Shown here piece after piece: positions 57,108-64,000 of a DNA stretch of 64,000 nt. Numbering within the stretch: position 1 is the first letter of the stretch; every line of letters starts with the position of its first letter. Below the pieces are notes generated by a model. That model made no database searches and was not told the origin of the DNA. It saw only the letters and a program-made list of their open reading frames with translations. The position numbers and the translations under genes were made by a program. Source of the DNA: JAMLHH01 sp037189845 (GTDB lineage Bacteria; Bacteroidota; Bacteroidia; Chitinophagales; JADIYW01); contig JBBCIS010000008.1 in NCBI GenBank assembly GCA_037189845.1, forward strand, positions 186,001-250,000, read 5' to 3'.

Positions 57108-59333
57108 TTAATAATTCAGACTCAGTCCGATACCCCAGCTCATATCACTGTCATAATGAGTCCTGATACTCATGTTTTTATTCACAATATATTTGAGTCC
57201 TACCATATATTCTCTATCGGTATTTACCATAAAACCGGCTCTTAATCTTTTAGAAACCGGGATATCTTCCCGCATCAATGATAATCGTACAATACCATCA
57301 TGATAAATTTCTGCCTGAAAGTTGACCAGCATGGGGAGGGTATACATGAAACCCAGGCTGACAGCACTTCTGTTGTCTTTTTTATTGACCTGCCCGAACA
57401 AATTCTTTTCATGTTCGTCCATGCCCATTTTTCTGTATCGCCAGTCGAAACCAATGAACGGCATGAACCATTGCATTTTACCGACGTATCTACCGACATG
57501 TGTTTCTATTTCATAACCGTGCATATTGTTGTAACCTAAGCGCCATTCTGTACCAATACTCCAACGGGTATTCTGCAGCATCATTTCTCCGTCATTACCG
57601 TTGGATGCAAAATCATTTTCTATCATGAAATGGAATTTTCTGTCATCTGCAAACAGCTTCCTCTGAGCTAATTTCGGATTTGGAATTAAGGGATTGGGCT
57701 CCTGATTTTCGTAGCTGAAAATTCTTCCCATTCCACTCATCATATGGTATAGAATATGACAGTGAAAAAACCAGTCACCTTCCATATTGGCATTAAATTC
57801 TAAAGTATCGGTTTCCATCGGCATGATATCTATTACGTTTTTCAATGGGGCGTAATCACCTTGGCCGTTCAGTACTCTGAAATCGTGCCCGTGCAGGTGC
57901 ATCGGATGCCGCATCATAGAATTGTTGTATAAAATCAGCCGGACATTTTCTCCTTTTTTTATCAGGATCTTATCAGCTTCCGACACTACTTTGTTGTCCA
58001 GGCTCCAGACGTACCGGTTCATATTTCCGGTCAGTTCAAACCGTAGCTCTTTTACCGGAACATTTTCAGGAAGATTGGTTTTAACGGGTGATTTGAGCAT
58101 GGCATAATTGAGTGTAACGATGTCTGAATTCGTATCCGTATCATGATGATTACCGGAGTGCTTTGTCTTTTTGTTTCCTGTAATTTCAGGATACATGACT
58201 GCGTTCATATCCATCTGGTTCAATGACATCTGCATTCCCATATCTTTCATATCCCCGTTCATTTTCATCATGTCATTCATCATTTTCATGCCTTCAAAGT
58301 ATTTTAGCTTCGGCAGTGGTGCAGTGAGTTGTTTCACTCCTTTTCCCAGATAAACAGAAGTTGATTGGGTGCGATCTTCTGAAGTAGCTAAAAACTCGTA
58401 GGAAGTATTTGCTTCAGGAATGGTCAGAATGACATCATAAGTTTCTGAAACAGCAATGATCAATCTGTCTACATCTACAGGTTCTACGTCATTACCGTCA
58501 TTTGCCACCACTGTGATTTTTCCACCTGCATAAGTGAGCCAAAAGTAGGTCGATGCACCGCCATTGGCAATCTGCAGACGGACTTTATCTCCCGCTTTGA
58601 ACTGAGACAACTGCTGCTCTGTTGTTGCGTTGATCAGGAATTTATCATAATAGACATCGCTTACATCCATGGCTAACATCCGTTTCCATTCATTAGTGAG
58701 CTTGGTTTTAAAGTGCCTGTTTTTTATAGCTTCAAAATAACTTTGTGTTGTTCCTTTCTTTATCGCAAACCAGTCATTTGCATTGTGTAGCATTCTGTGA
58801 ACATTTTCGGGTTTATAGTCTGTCCATTCACTTAAGATGATCGGAACACTGGGTAAATCGTCAATTCCTTTTCTAAATGCAGGATCACTTTCTTTTTTCT
58901 TTAAAACCAGAGAGCCGTACATGCCGATCTGCTCCTGTAATCCTGAGTGGCTGTGATACCAATATGTACCATTCTGAATAACCGGAAAACGATAGATGTG
59001 CGTAGTATTGGGCTCAATGGGCATTTGAGTGAGGTAGGGAACACCATCCTCCTTATTAGGCAGGAATATTCCATGCCAATGCAGCGATGTGCTTTCTTTT
59101 AACTGGTTGTGCACATGAATTTCGGCTGTATCACCTTCTGTAAATGTTAATACAGGCATGGGTATTTGCCCGTTTACTGCTATGGCTCTTTTGGATTTCC
59201 CTGTGAAATTTACAATAGTATCTTTCACATAAAGATCGTAGCGTACAACTTCTTGTGCAGACAGAGTGGATATAACGGCAAAGAGTAAGATTGTCAGAAA
59301 TACTTCTTTTCTGAAACATTTTAGGAGTTCCAT
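57108..59333 (-). CDS. Multicopper oxidase with C-terminal outer-membrane-type barrel
   Basis: 741 aa. The ATG at 59333 gives a clean signal peptide (ending LSA-Q); a frame from 59387 adds 18 non-signal residues. Three cupredoxin domains carry all copper sites: SLHWHGIF (84-90), YWYHSHSG (124-131), MRHPMHLHGHDF and HCHILYHMMSGM. A Met-rich loop near 330-370 (MKMMNDMMKMNGDMKDMGM) resembles the CueO copper sink. The last 180 residues (from about 565) are amphipathic strands like copper-resistance CopB. It would oxidise Cu(I) or phenolics at the outer membrane. Last gene of the copper operon. Confidence 0.87.
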   Translation of the reverse strand: MELLKCFRKEVFLTILLFAVISTLSAQEVVRYDLYVKDTIVNFTGKSKRAIAVNGQIPMPVLTFTEGDTAEIHVHNQLKESTSLHWHGIFLPNKEDGVPYLTQMPIEPNTTHIYRFPVIQNGTYWYHSHSGLQEQIGMYGSLVLKKKESDPAFRKGIDDLPSVPIILSEWTDYKPENVHRMLHNANDWFAIKKGTTQSYFEAIKNRHFKTKLTNEWKRMLAMDVSDVYYDKFLINATTEQQLSQFKAGDKVRLQIANGGASTYFWLTYAGGKITVVANDGNDVEPVDVDRLIIAVSETYDVILTIPEANTSYEFLATSEDRTQSTSVYLGKGVKQLTAPLPKLKYFEGMKMMNDMMKMNGDMKDMGMQMSLNQMDMNAVMYPEITGNKKTKHSGNHHDTDTNSDIVTLNYAMLKSPVKTNLPENVPVKELRFELTGNMNRYVWSLDNKVVSEADKILIKKGENVRLILYNNSMMRHPMHLHGHDFRVLNGQGDYAPLKNVIDIMPMETDTLEFNANMEGDWFFHCHILYHMMSGMGRIFSYENQEPNPLIPNPKLAQRKLFADDRKFHFMIENDFASNGNDGEMMLQNTRWSIGTEWRLGYNNMHGYEIETHVGRYVGKMQWFMPFIGFDWRYRKMGMDEHEKNLFGQVNKKDNRSAVSLGFMYTLPMLVNFQAEIYHDGIVRLSLMREDIPVSKRLRAGFMVNTDREYMVGLKYIVNKNMSIRTHYDSDMSWGIGLSLNY

Positions 59334-59393
59334 TTTATCTGTTTTTTTAACGCCGCGAATACATTCATCAGAGTGTATCCACGGCATTAGGGA

Positions 59394-60242
59394 TTATTGA
59401 ATAGTTTCTACTGTTTTTCCGCAAGTGAGCATTTGCGAACCGTAATAAGGATTCCTGATAGCATTTTCTTTACTCAGCCAGTTTGCGCCTGCACCATTAT
59501 TTGCCATCGGACAAAACTGATAGTAAACAGGTGTGTCAGATTTAGAAACTTTTATCAGCTCGTACATATTTTCTGACAAGGACATAAAATGCTCTCTCTG
59601 ATGTCCGACATCTTTGGTATTGGCAATATGCTCTGTGTCCAGAGAAAGGTCTTTCATTACTTTCATCCAGATAGTATGCTCTTCTGTTGTCAATGTTTCC
59701 ATTTTGACAGATGAAATAGCATTGTTCAGCTCTTTTGCTTTAATGGAGACACTGTTTCCGTCAGATTTTACCAAAGCGTCTTTTACCGCAAAATAGCTTT
59801 CGAAAACAGCATCTAGCTGACGGATATCCTGCTTTTGATGGATTGTGTTGCCAGTATGGTTGTGTGCTTCTGTTTCTGAGGATTCGTTTTTCGAAACAGC
59901 TTTGTTTACTCGTTCATACTGACAACATTCGTGAAGATTAGCATACACATTGTCAGGAGCCAGAAATTTGTCGCTGTCGTAACCTGATAAAGCTATGCGT
60001 TTCAGTATTTCATCCTGGTTTGTTTTTATGCTATCATAGGTTAGCGTGGCTATTTTAGTATCCTGGTTCCAGTTTACCTGAGCTACTTTTTTTATATTTC
60101 CGGCTTTTTCAATGGTGCTTTTACACATATCACAATTCCCGTAAATTTTTACGGTTTCAGTTTTAGCATTTTTTATCTGAGCGTTGCACGCTGTGAATGA
60201 CAACATTATCAATGCTGTCATTAAATATTTTAATGAGTTCAT
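59394..60242 (-). CDS. HMA-DUF3347 copper-binding lipoprotein
   Basis: 282 aa. Signal with a lipobox-like TAC (Cys19). An HMA domain (about 28-95) carries the metal-binding pair YGNCDMCKSTI (Cys37, Cys40). A His-rich linker (SETEAHNHTGNTIHQKQD) follows, then a DUF3347 domain (about 140-282) with REHFMSLSENMYELIK, PVYYQFCPMANNGAGANW and YYGSQMLTCGKTVE, whose Cys/Met/His residues are thought to bind copper as in CusB-like partner proteins. It starts between the Cys-rich gene and the oxidase, minus strand. Role: periplasmic or outer-membrane copper delivery, inferred from the domains. Confidence 0.87.
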   Translation of the reverse strand: MNSLKYLMTALIMLSFTACNAQIKNAKTETVKIYGNCDMCKSTIEKAGNIKKVAQVNWNQDTKIATLTYDSIKTNQDEILKRIALSGYDSDKFLAPDNVYANLHECCQYERVNKAVSKNESSETEAHNHTGNTIHQKQDIRQLDAVFESYFAVKDALVKSDGNSVSIKAKELNNAISSVKMETLTTEEHTIWMKVMKDLSLDTEHIANTKDVGHQREHFMSLSENMYELIKVSKSDTPVYYQFCPMANNGAGANWLSKENAIRNPYYGSQMLTCGKTVETIQ

Positions 60243-60329
60243 CTTTGAAAATTTTAGATTCCTGTAATATTGAGGTTGAAAGCAACAATTGCATTCAACG
60301 GAACATGACTATGGCTGTCGTGTAAAGAA

Positions 60330-60701
60330 TCAGCCTATTTTGGGAGGCTGCCAGATAGAACGGAATAGTGATGAAACGTAGGTTTCTGTATAATGAATGC
60401 TTTGTTTTTCAACAAATGTAGGAGTGTTTTTCAGCCCGGAAATAAACGGGAGAGCAATCGTTATTTTGGCACCCGGGCAATGACAGGAAGCATTTCCACA
60501 TTTTCCACTACAATCATCATCGCTTGTGCCTTTTGAGGATGAGCTTTGTTTGCAACAATCTTTGGTATTAGCTTGAGCATTTTCCTTTTTACAGCAGGAC
60601 ATTTCGATGGTTTCTGTTGCCTTTTCACACGCATAGCTCAGCGTTGGAGTCAGGTAGGATCCAAGCATCACAGTCATCAATATGGAAAGAAGTTTCATCA
60701 T
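60330..60701 (-). CDS. Small Cys-rich exported protein of the copper operon
   Basis: 123 aa: signal peptide (1-24, ending SYA-C), then CSGKCGNASCHCPGAK with CSGKCGNASCHC and earlier CCKK, CCKQ pairs, nine or more cysteines in 60 residues. The C-terminus ends SIWQPPKIG, a tail seen in small Bacteroidota periplasmic proteins next to copper genes. Probably binds Cu(I) or other soft metals; no named family is certain. First gene of the operon with the HMA-DUF3347 gene 87 bp downstream. A near-consensus promoter is immediately upstream. Start ATG at 60701, or the adjacent ATG at 60698. Confidence 0.75.
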   Translation of the reverse strand: MMKLLSILMTVMLGSYLTPTLSYACEKATETIEMSCCKKENAQANTKDCCKQSSSSKGTSDDDCSGKCGNASCHCPGAKITIALPFISGLKNTPTFVEKQSIHYTETYVSSLFRSIWQPPKIG

Positions 60702-60708
60702 CCAACAA

Positions 60709-60716
60709 CAAAGGTA
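60709..60716 (-). promoter_or_regulatory. -7 promoter element TACCTTTG of the copper operon
   Basis: Perfect TAnnTTTG on the minus strand, ending 7 bp before the ATG at 60701. No 11-bp repeats like those of the efflux operon were found here. Confidence 0.45.
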
Positions 60717-60901
60717 TATCTTTTCTTTCTTGTTTGTCGGGATTTATATTTAATTGTCAGTGAGTCTTCTTTTTAACGCCGTTGTGATAAATCAGCCAGT
60801 AGCTAATTGTTATCTGCTTTCGCTGAATTGATAAATAGTCCTATTGCAGAAATGAGTATGGTTACAATTTTATCATTTATTGTCGATGTGTAGTCCGATT
60901 A

Positions 60902-61492
60902 TTAATTCTGATACCAATGGACTGCTTTTTCTTCATGGTACTTTATAAATTGATCTTTTGCTTTGTTGTATTCATTACCGTCTGTCCATTCCTGTTTGCT
61001 TAATTCTTCTTTTAGCTGCTGGTATTGATGCCTGATGTCAGGATGAATTCTTAAATAATCTCTAAAAGCGATGTGCCTTATCCAATGTGCAGAGTTAAAC
61101 GGTAAAATATGAATATGAGCCAGTCGTTGGTTATGTTCGAATGTACCGGAAGGAACCTCATCTTTCTCCGCAATTATTGTTGGAATAGCAAGCTCTGCAG
61201 GATTGACTCTGTGTTTGACAAAAAATCTCCGGTAAGGCATTTCCTTATTGTACAGCTTATAATAGATATAATTTTTGCTTGTCAGCGGTTGGATAATTTC
61301 TTCCAAATCTTTTACTGAACTTACTCCGACCAGAATATCAATAATAGGCTTAGCTGACAAACCTTTTACCGAAGTACTTCCAATGTGTTCGATTTTGGGA
61401 TGAAGAATTCCAAATTGCTCTACTAGCTCTGTTCTGATACTTTCAAATTCAGTTATCCATACAGGATTATATTTCTCCAGCTTAATTTTCAT
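60902..61492 (-). CDS. GrpB-family (UPF0157) protein
   Basis: 196-aa GrpB domain protein of the nucleotidyltransferase fold. Motifs: VWITEFESIRTELVEQFG, IEHIGSTSVKGLSAKPIIDILVGV (the GSTSVxGLxAKPxID signature) and AHIHILPFNSAHWIRHIAFRDYLR. The Ser/Asp residues of the NTase active site are present, so it is a likely nucleotide- or CoA-modifying enzyme; function remains unknown. It lies 26 bp upstream in transcription from nothing obvious: the sugar transferase at 61519 is the preceding minus-strand gene, 27 bp away, possibly in the same unit. Confidence 0.9.
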   Translation of the reverse strand: MKIKLEKYNPVWITEFESIRTELVEQFGILHPKIEHIGSTSVKGLSAKPIIDILVGVSSVKDLEEIIQPLTSKNYIYYKLYNKEMPYRRFFVKHRVNPAELAIPTIIAEKDEVPSGTFEHNQRLAHIHILPFNSAHWIRHIAFRDYLRIHPDIRHQYQQLKEELSKQEWTDGNEYNKAKDQFIKYHEEKAVHWYQN

Positions 61493-61518
61493 CTAAAAGA
61501 TTTTCTGCTATATCAGAA

Positions 61519-62928
61519 TCAAAGCCCTTTACCTTTGATGATAGTCATTACTGTGTAAATGAGTATTCTGAAATCCATGAGTAGGGAAAAATTGTTGACG
61601 TACATGAGATCGTATCTCATTCTTGTGATCATTTCATCTACACTGGAAGCGTATCCGAATCTGACCATTCCCCAGGAGGTAATGCCGGGTAACATTTTAT
61701 AGATAAACTTGTATTCGGGGGTTTTCTGAATGATCTGGTCAGCAAAAAATTTTCTTTCCGGTCGTGGACCTACCAGTGACATATCGCCTTTCAGCACATT
61801 GAAAAACTGAGGTAACTCATCTATTCTGTATTTTCTGATAAACTGACCAATGGTCGTCGTCCGGTCGTCGCCGGTTTTGGATAATTGAGGCCCACCGGCT
61901 TCGGCATTCACATACATGGAGCGGAACTTATAGATGGTAAAAGGTTTTCCGTATTGTCCTATGCGTTCCTGCTTGTATAATATAGGTCCGGGAGAGTTTC
62001 TTTTGATCAGGATGGCAATGACAACTAAAAGAGGTAAGAGTATAGTTACAGCTAATACAGAGATTGTAATATCTAAAATTTTTTTGACAGAGATCTGCCA
62101 GGGTGTCATCACATCCGTATTGATGTCGATCAGAGGAGCTCCCAAAGGATTGCTGATTTTGGTATGTGAGGTCAGCGATTCATGTAATTCCGGAATGACT
62201 TTGATTTTTATACCAGTATCATCTATCAGACTGATATAGGTAGAGAGCTGATCTTTCTCCTCTTTGGATAGTGCTAAAATTACATGTGTGTAGTGCGAGC
62301 TTCTTAGTTTTGTTTCAAGTTCAGTGATAATGTATTCTTCTGTAGGGATTTCAACATGTATATTCTTAAGGTTTGTCCAGATGCTTTCTACGGATATTCC
62401 CTGCAAAGGCTGTAACGTTTTTGCATCATTATAGATTTCTGCTATATCCGGATGATTTCCTATTATCAGCGTAGGGAATTTAATCCTGCCTGTTTTTATA
62501 TCTGATTTGGCAGAAAATAACCATGCTATTCTGAAAAACAACGTAGGTATCAGATGCGTCAGAATCATGACATTCATCAGATAGTAATAATCTTTATAAT
62601 TGTCAACCAGGTCATCCAGAACGACTAAAATACTCAGAAACAGACAGCCTAACAGACTTTGAACTATAGTCTTAAGAATTTCTGCAATTCTTGATTTGGT
62701 ATATATACTCTGGTAAGTATTGGTCAGCGCATAGATGTATAGCCAGTACAGGCTGACCGCTATTCCACCATATAAAAAGTTATCGTCTTTCAGGTAAGTG
62801 TGAATATCTATGGGAAGATGCTCGACTTCAGACTTCCTGATGACAAAGAAGACCAACCATCCTAAATATGCGGCTATTAAATCACTGATGATATATTTTT
62901 TGATACCCGTAGGAGGAGGCTGGTGCAT
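61519..62928 (-). CDS. Exopolysaccharide initiating sugar transferase (polyprenyl glycosylphosphotransferase)
   Basis: 469-aa membrane enzyme that transfers a sugar-1-phosphate to undecaprenyl phosphate to start exopolysaccharide repeats. The N-terminal half has four or five helices and a CoA-binding-like domain (PTLIIGNHPDIAEIY). The C-terminal bacterial sugar transferase domain shows KRNSPGPILYKQERIG, FTIYKFRSMYVNAE, IGQFIRKYRIDELPQFFNVL and GDMSLVGPRPER, all signature motifs of the WbaP/WcaJ family. No other polysaccharide genes adjoin it. The terminal sugar is unknown. Confidence 0.92.
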   Translation of the reverse strand: MHQPPPTGIKKYIISDLIAAYLGWLVFFVIRKSEVEHLPIDIHTYLKDDNFLYGGIAVSLYWLYIYALTNTYQSIYTKSRIAEILKTIVQSLLGCLFLSILVVLDDLVDNYKDYYYLMNVMILTHLIPTLFFRIAWLFSAKSDIKTGRIKFPTLIIGNHPDIAEIYNDAKTLQPLQGISVESIWTNLKNIHVEIPTEEYIITELETKLRSSHYTHVILALSKEEKDQLSTYISLIDDTGIKIKVIPELHESLTSHTKISNPLGAPLIDINTDVMTPWQISVKKILDITISVLAVTILLPLLVVIAILIKRNSPGPILYKQERIGQYGKPFTIYKFRSMYVNAEAGGPQLSKTGDDRTTTIGQFIRKYRIDELPQFFNVLKGDMSLVGPRPERKFFADQIIQKTPEYKFIYKMLPGITSWGMVRFGYASSVDEMITRMRYDLMYVNNFSLLMDFRILIYTVMTIIKGKGL

Positions 62929-62995
62929 GAATATTCAAATAATTTTATCTAAAATAGATTGATTTGTACTATTTCTAAATAAAATACTGCTTTTT

Positions 62996-64000
62996 TTATA
63001 CCGAAATAACGCCGGAACCTACCAGCTCTTCGTTCTCATGCCATGCTGCAAATTGCCCTGGCGCAATTCCTCTCTGCAGATTTTCAAATACAATATACAA
63101 TCCTTCCGGTCTTTGATATAAGCAGGCATTTTCCAAAGGCTGACGATAACGAATACGCAGTTGATAGTTTTTCTGCTCGCCATCAGTGAGTTGTAAATCT
63201 GTCCTGACCCAATGTGTTTCTTCTTTTGAGATAAATAATGCAGGTCTGTTGAGCCCGGGATGATCTTCACCTTTCCCTACATAAACATTATTGTCTTCAG
63301 TATTAATGCCAATAATCAGAATCGGCAGGTCATATCCCCCAATACCTAAACCTTTTCTTTGTCCGATAGTATAAAACTGAGCCCCTTTGTGTTTGCCTGC
63401 AACTTTACCCATTTCAGCTTTATATTCAATATTCCGAGCTAAAAGCGGCAATAAATCATCGCTTACCTGATCATACTGATAGTCGAAAGATTTGTAAAGA
63501 TCCAGATCAGCCGGAATTTCTATCACATTACCTTCTTTGGGTATTAATTGCTGTTGTAAGAATTCAGGTAATCTGACCTTCCCAATAAAGCAAAGTCCCT
63601 GAGAATCTTTTTTTGCTGCAGTTGCCAGGCCAGCTTCGGTAGCAATGGCTCTTACTTCTGATTTTTGTAAATCGCCGATAGGGAAGAGGGCGTATTTCAG
63701 CTGCTCCTGTGTTAATTGGCAAAGGAAATAGCTTTGATCCTTGCTTTTGTCCTTTCCTGCAAACAATCTATATACTTTTTGACCGTCAACTTCCAGCTCG
63801 TCTTTTCTGCAATAGTGACCTGTAGCTACATAATCTGCACCTAAGCTTAAAGCGGTTTTCAGGAAAATATCAAATTTGATTTCTCTGTTACAAAGAACAT
63901 CGGGATTAGGTGTCCGACCAGCTTCGTATTCTCTGAACATATAATTTACGATACGCTCTTTGTAGGTAGCACTTAAATCTATTACCTGAAATGGAATTCC
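62996..64000 (-). CDS. mnmA: MnmA, tRNA 2-thiouridylase (5' truncated by the window)
   Basis: tRNA-uridine 2-sulfurtransferase acting at U34. The frame runs open to the window end, so the ATP-binding N-terminus (SGGxDS) is missing; an internal ATG at 63940 is not the start. Visible are RTPNPDVLCNREIKFD (Cys of the catalytic pair), VATGHYCR, KDQSYFLCQL, the second catalytic Cys in DSQGLCFIGKVRLPEFL, and the C-terminal beta-barrel. Ends with GSGVISV. Length visible 334 aa of about 360-380. It stands alone on the minus strand. Confidence 0.95.
   Translation of the reverse strand, partial: GIPFQVIDLSATYKERIVNYMFREYEAGRTPNPDVLCNREIKFDIFLKTALSLGADYVATGHYCRKDELEVDGQKVYRLFAGKDKSKDQSYFLCQLTQEQLKYALFPIGDLQKSEVRAIATEAGLATAAKKDSQGLCFIGKVRLPEFLQQQLIPKEGNVIEIPADLDLYKSFDYQYDQVSDDLLPLLARNIEYKAEMGKVAGKHKGAQFYTIGQRKGLGIGGYDLPILIIGINTEDNNVYVGKGEDHPGLNRPALFISKEETHWVRTDLQLTDGEQKNYQLRIRYRQPLENACLYQRPEGLYIVFENLQRGIAPGQFAAWHENEELVGSGVISV

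Noticed and set aside
1..64000. CRISPR arrays, tRNA or rRNA genes, complete insertion sequences
   Set aside because: No regular direct repeats with unique spacers, no cloverleaf with GTTCGA arm, and no transposase were recognised on reading.

Overview
The window comes from a Bacteroidota chromosome (about 40% GC by eye), probably an aerobic relative of the Chitinophagia, Sphingobacteriia or Saprospiria. The evidence is a type IX secretion cargo with an IYPNPA-type C-terminal sorting domain, a PorE-like TPR/PD40/OmpA lipoprotein, a PorV/PorQ-like barrel, promoters with the Bacteroidota -7 element TAnnTTTG, and many Bacteroidota-typical DUF families. No tRNA, rRNA, CRISPR array or complete insertion sequence was recognised. 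Both ends cut through genes: hisA on the left and mnmA on the right.

Layout. 1-1.65 kb: hisA (partial) and hisF, separated by a spacer carrying dispersed repeats. 1.7-8.2 kb: mostly minus-strand housekeeping and accessory genes (YedI/DUF808 membrane protein, a split YeeE/YedE sulfur-transporter pair, fatty acid desaturase, DUF1415 protein, dienelactone hydrolase, a GT51-like protein, an MBL hydrolase). 8.3-13.7 kb: a PorE-like lipoprotein with a DUF1569 gene, purM and a GH3-family protein. 13.7-18.1 kb: a RES-Xre toxin-antitoxin pair, two tandem CAP-domain proteins and an acyl-CoA dehydrogenase. 18.3-24.3 kb: an orphan lipoprotein, parB-parA, a UPF0173 hydrolase, an FMN reductase and an oligopeptide-binding lipoprotein. 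24.3-34.1 kb: a DUF4838 lipoprotein, ilvE and ilvD (branched-chain amino acid synthesis), an RsmF-like rRNA methyltransferase, an EamA exporter, a PepSY-like protein, an S41 protease and an outer-membrane barrel.

34.1-41.4 kb is the accessory part. It is AT-rich and almost all minus strand, with long spacers. It holds an SMI1/KNR4 protein, a membrane protein, a tripartite hipBST kinase toxin-antitoxin operon preceded by an array of palindromic operators, a small Cys-motif protein, a HEAT-repeat protein and an unknown protein. Dispersed repeats close it on the right.

41.5-46.9 kb is a heavy-metal RND efflux operon (TolC, adaptor, CusA/CzcA pump) with 11-bp phased direct repeats upstream, as expected for an OmpR-type activator. 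47.2-56.3 kb carries a T9SS-exported esterase, two unknown genes, a Gfo/Idh oxidoreductase, mtaB, and a translationally overlapping pair in which a ComEA-like helix-hairpin-helix domain is fused to an outer-membrane barrel beside a PorV/PorQ-like barrel. A PD40-SPOR protein is divergent from that pair. 56.3-60.7 kb holds a HELGH metallopeptidase and a copper-handling operon: Cys-rich protein, HMA-DUF3347 lipoprotein, and a multicopper oxidase with a C-terminal barrel. 60.9-64 kb has GrpB, an exopolysaccharide initiating sugar transferase and mnmA (partial).

The candidates most worth follow-up are the HhH-barrel/PorV-like pair (possible outer-membrane DNA handling), the hipBST operon with its operator array, and the repeat families shared between distant spacers.
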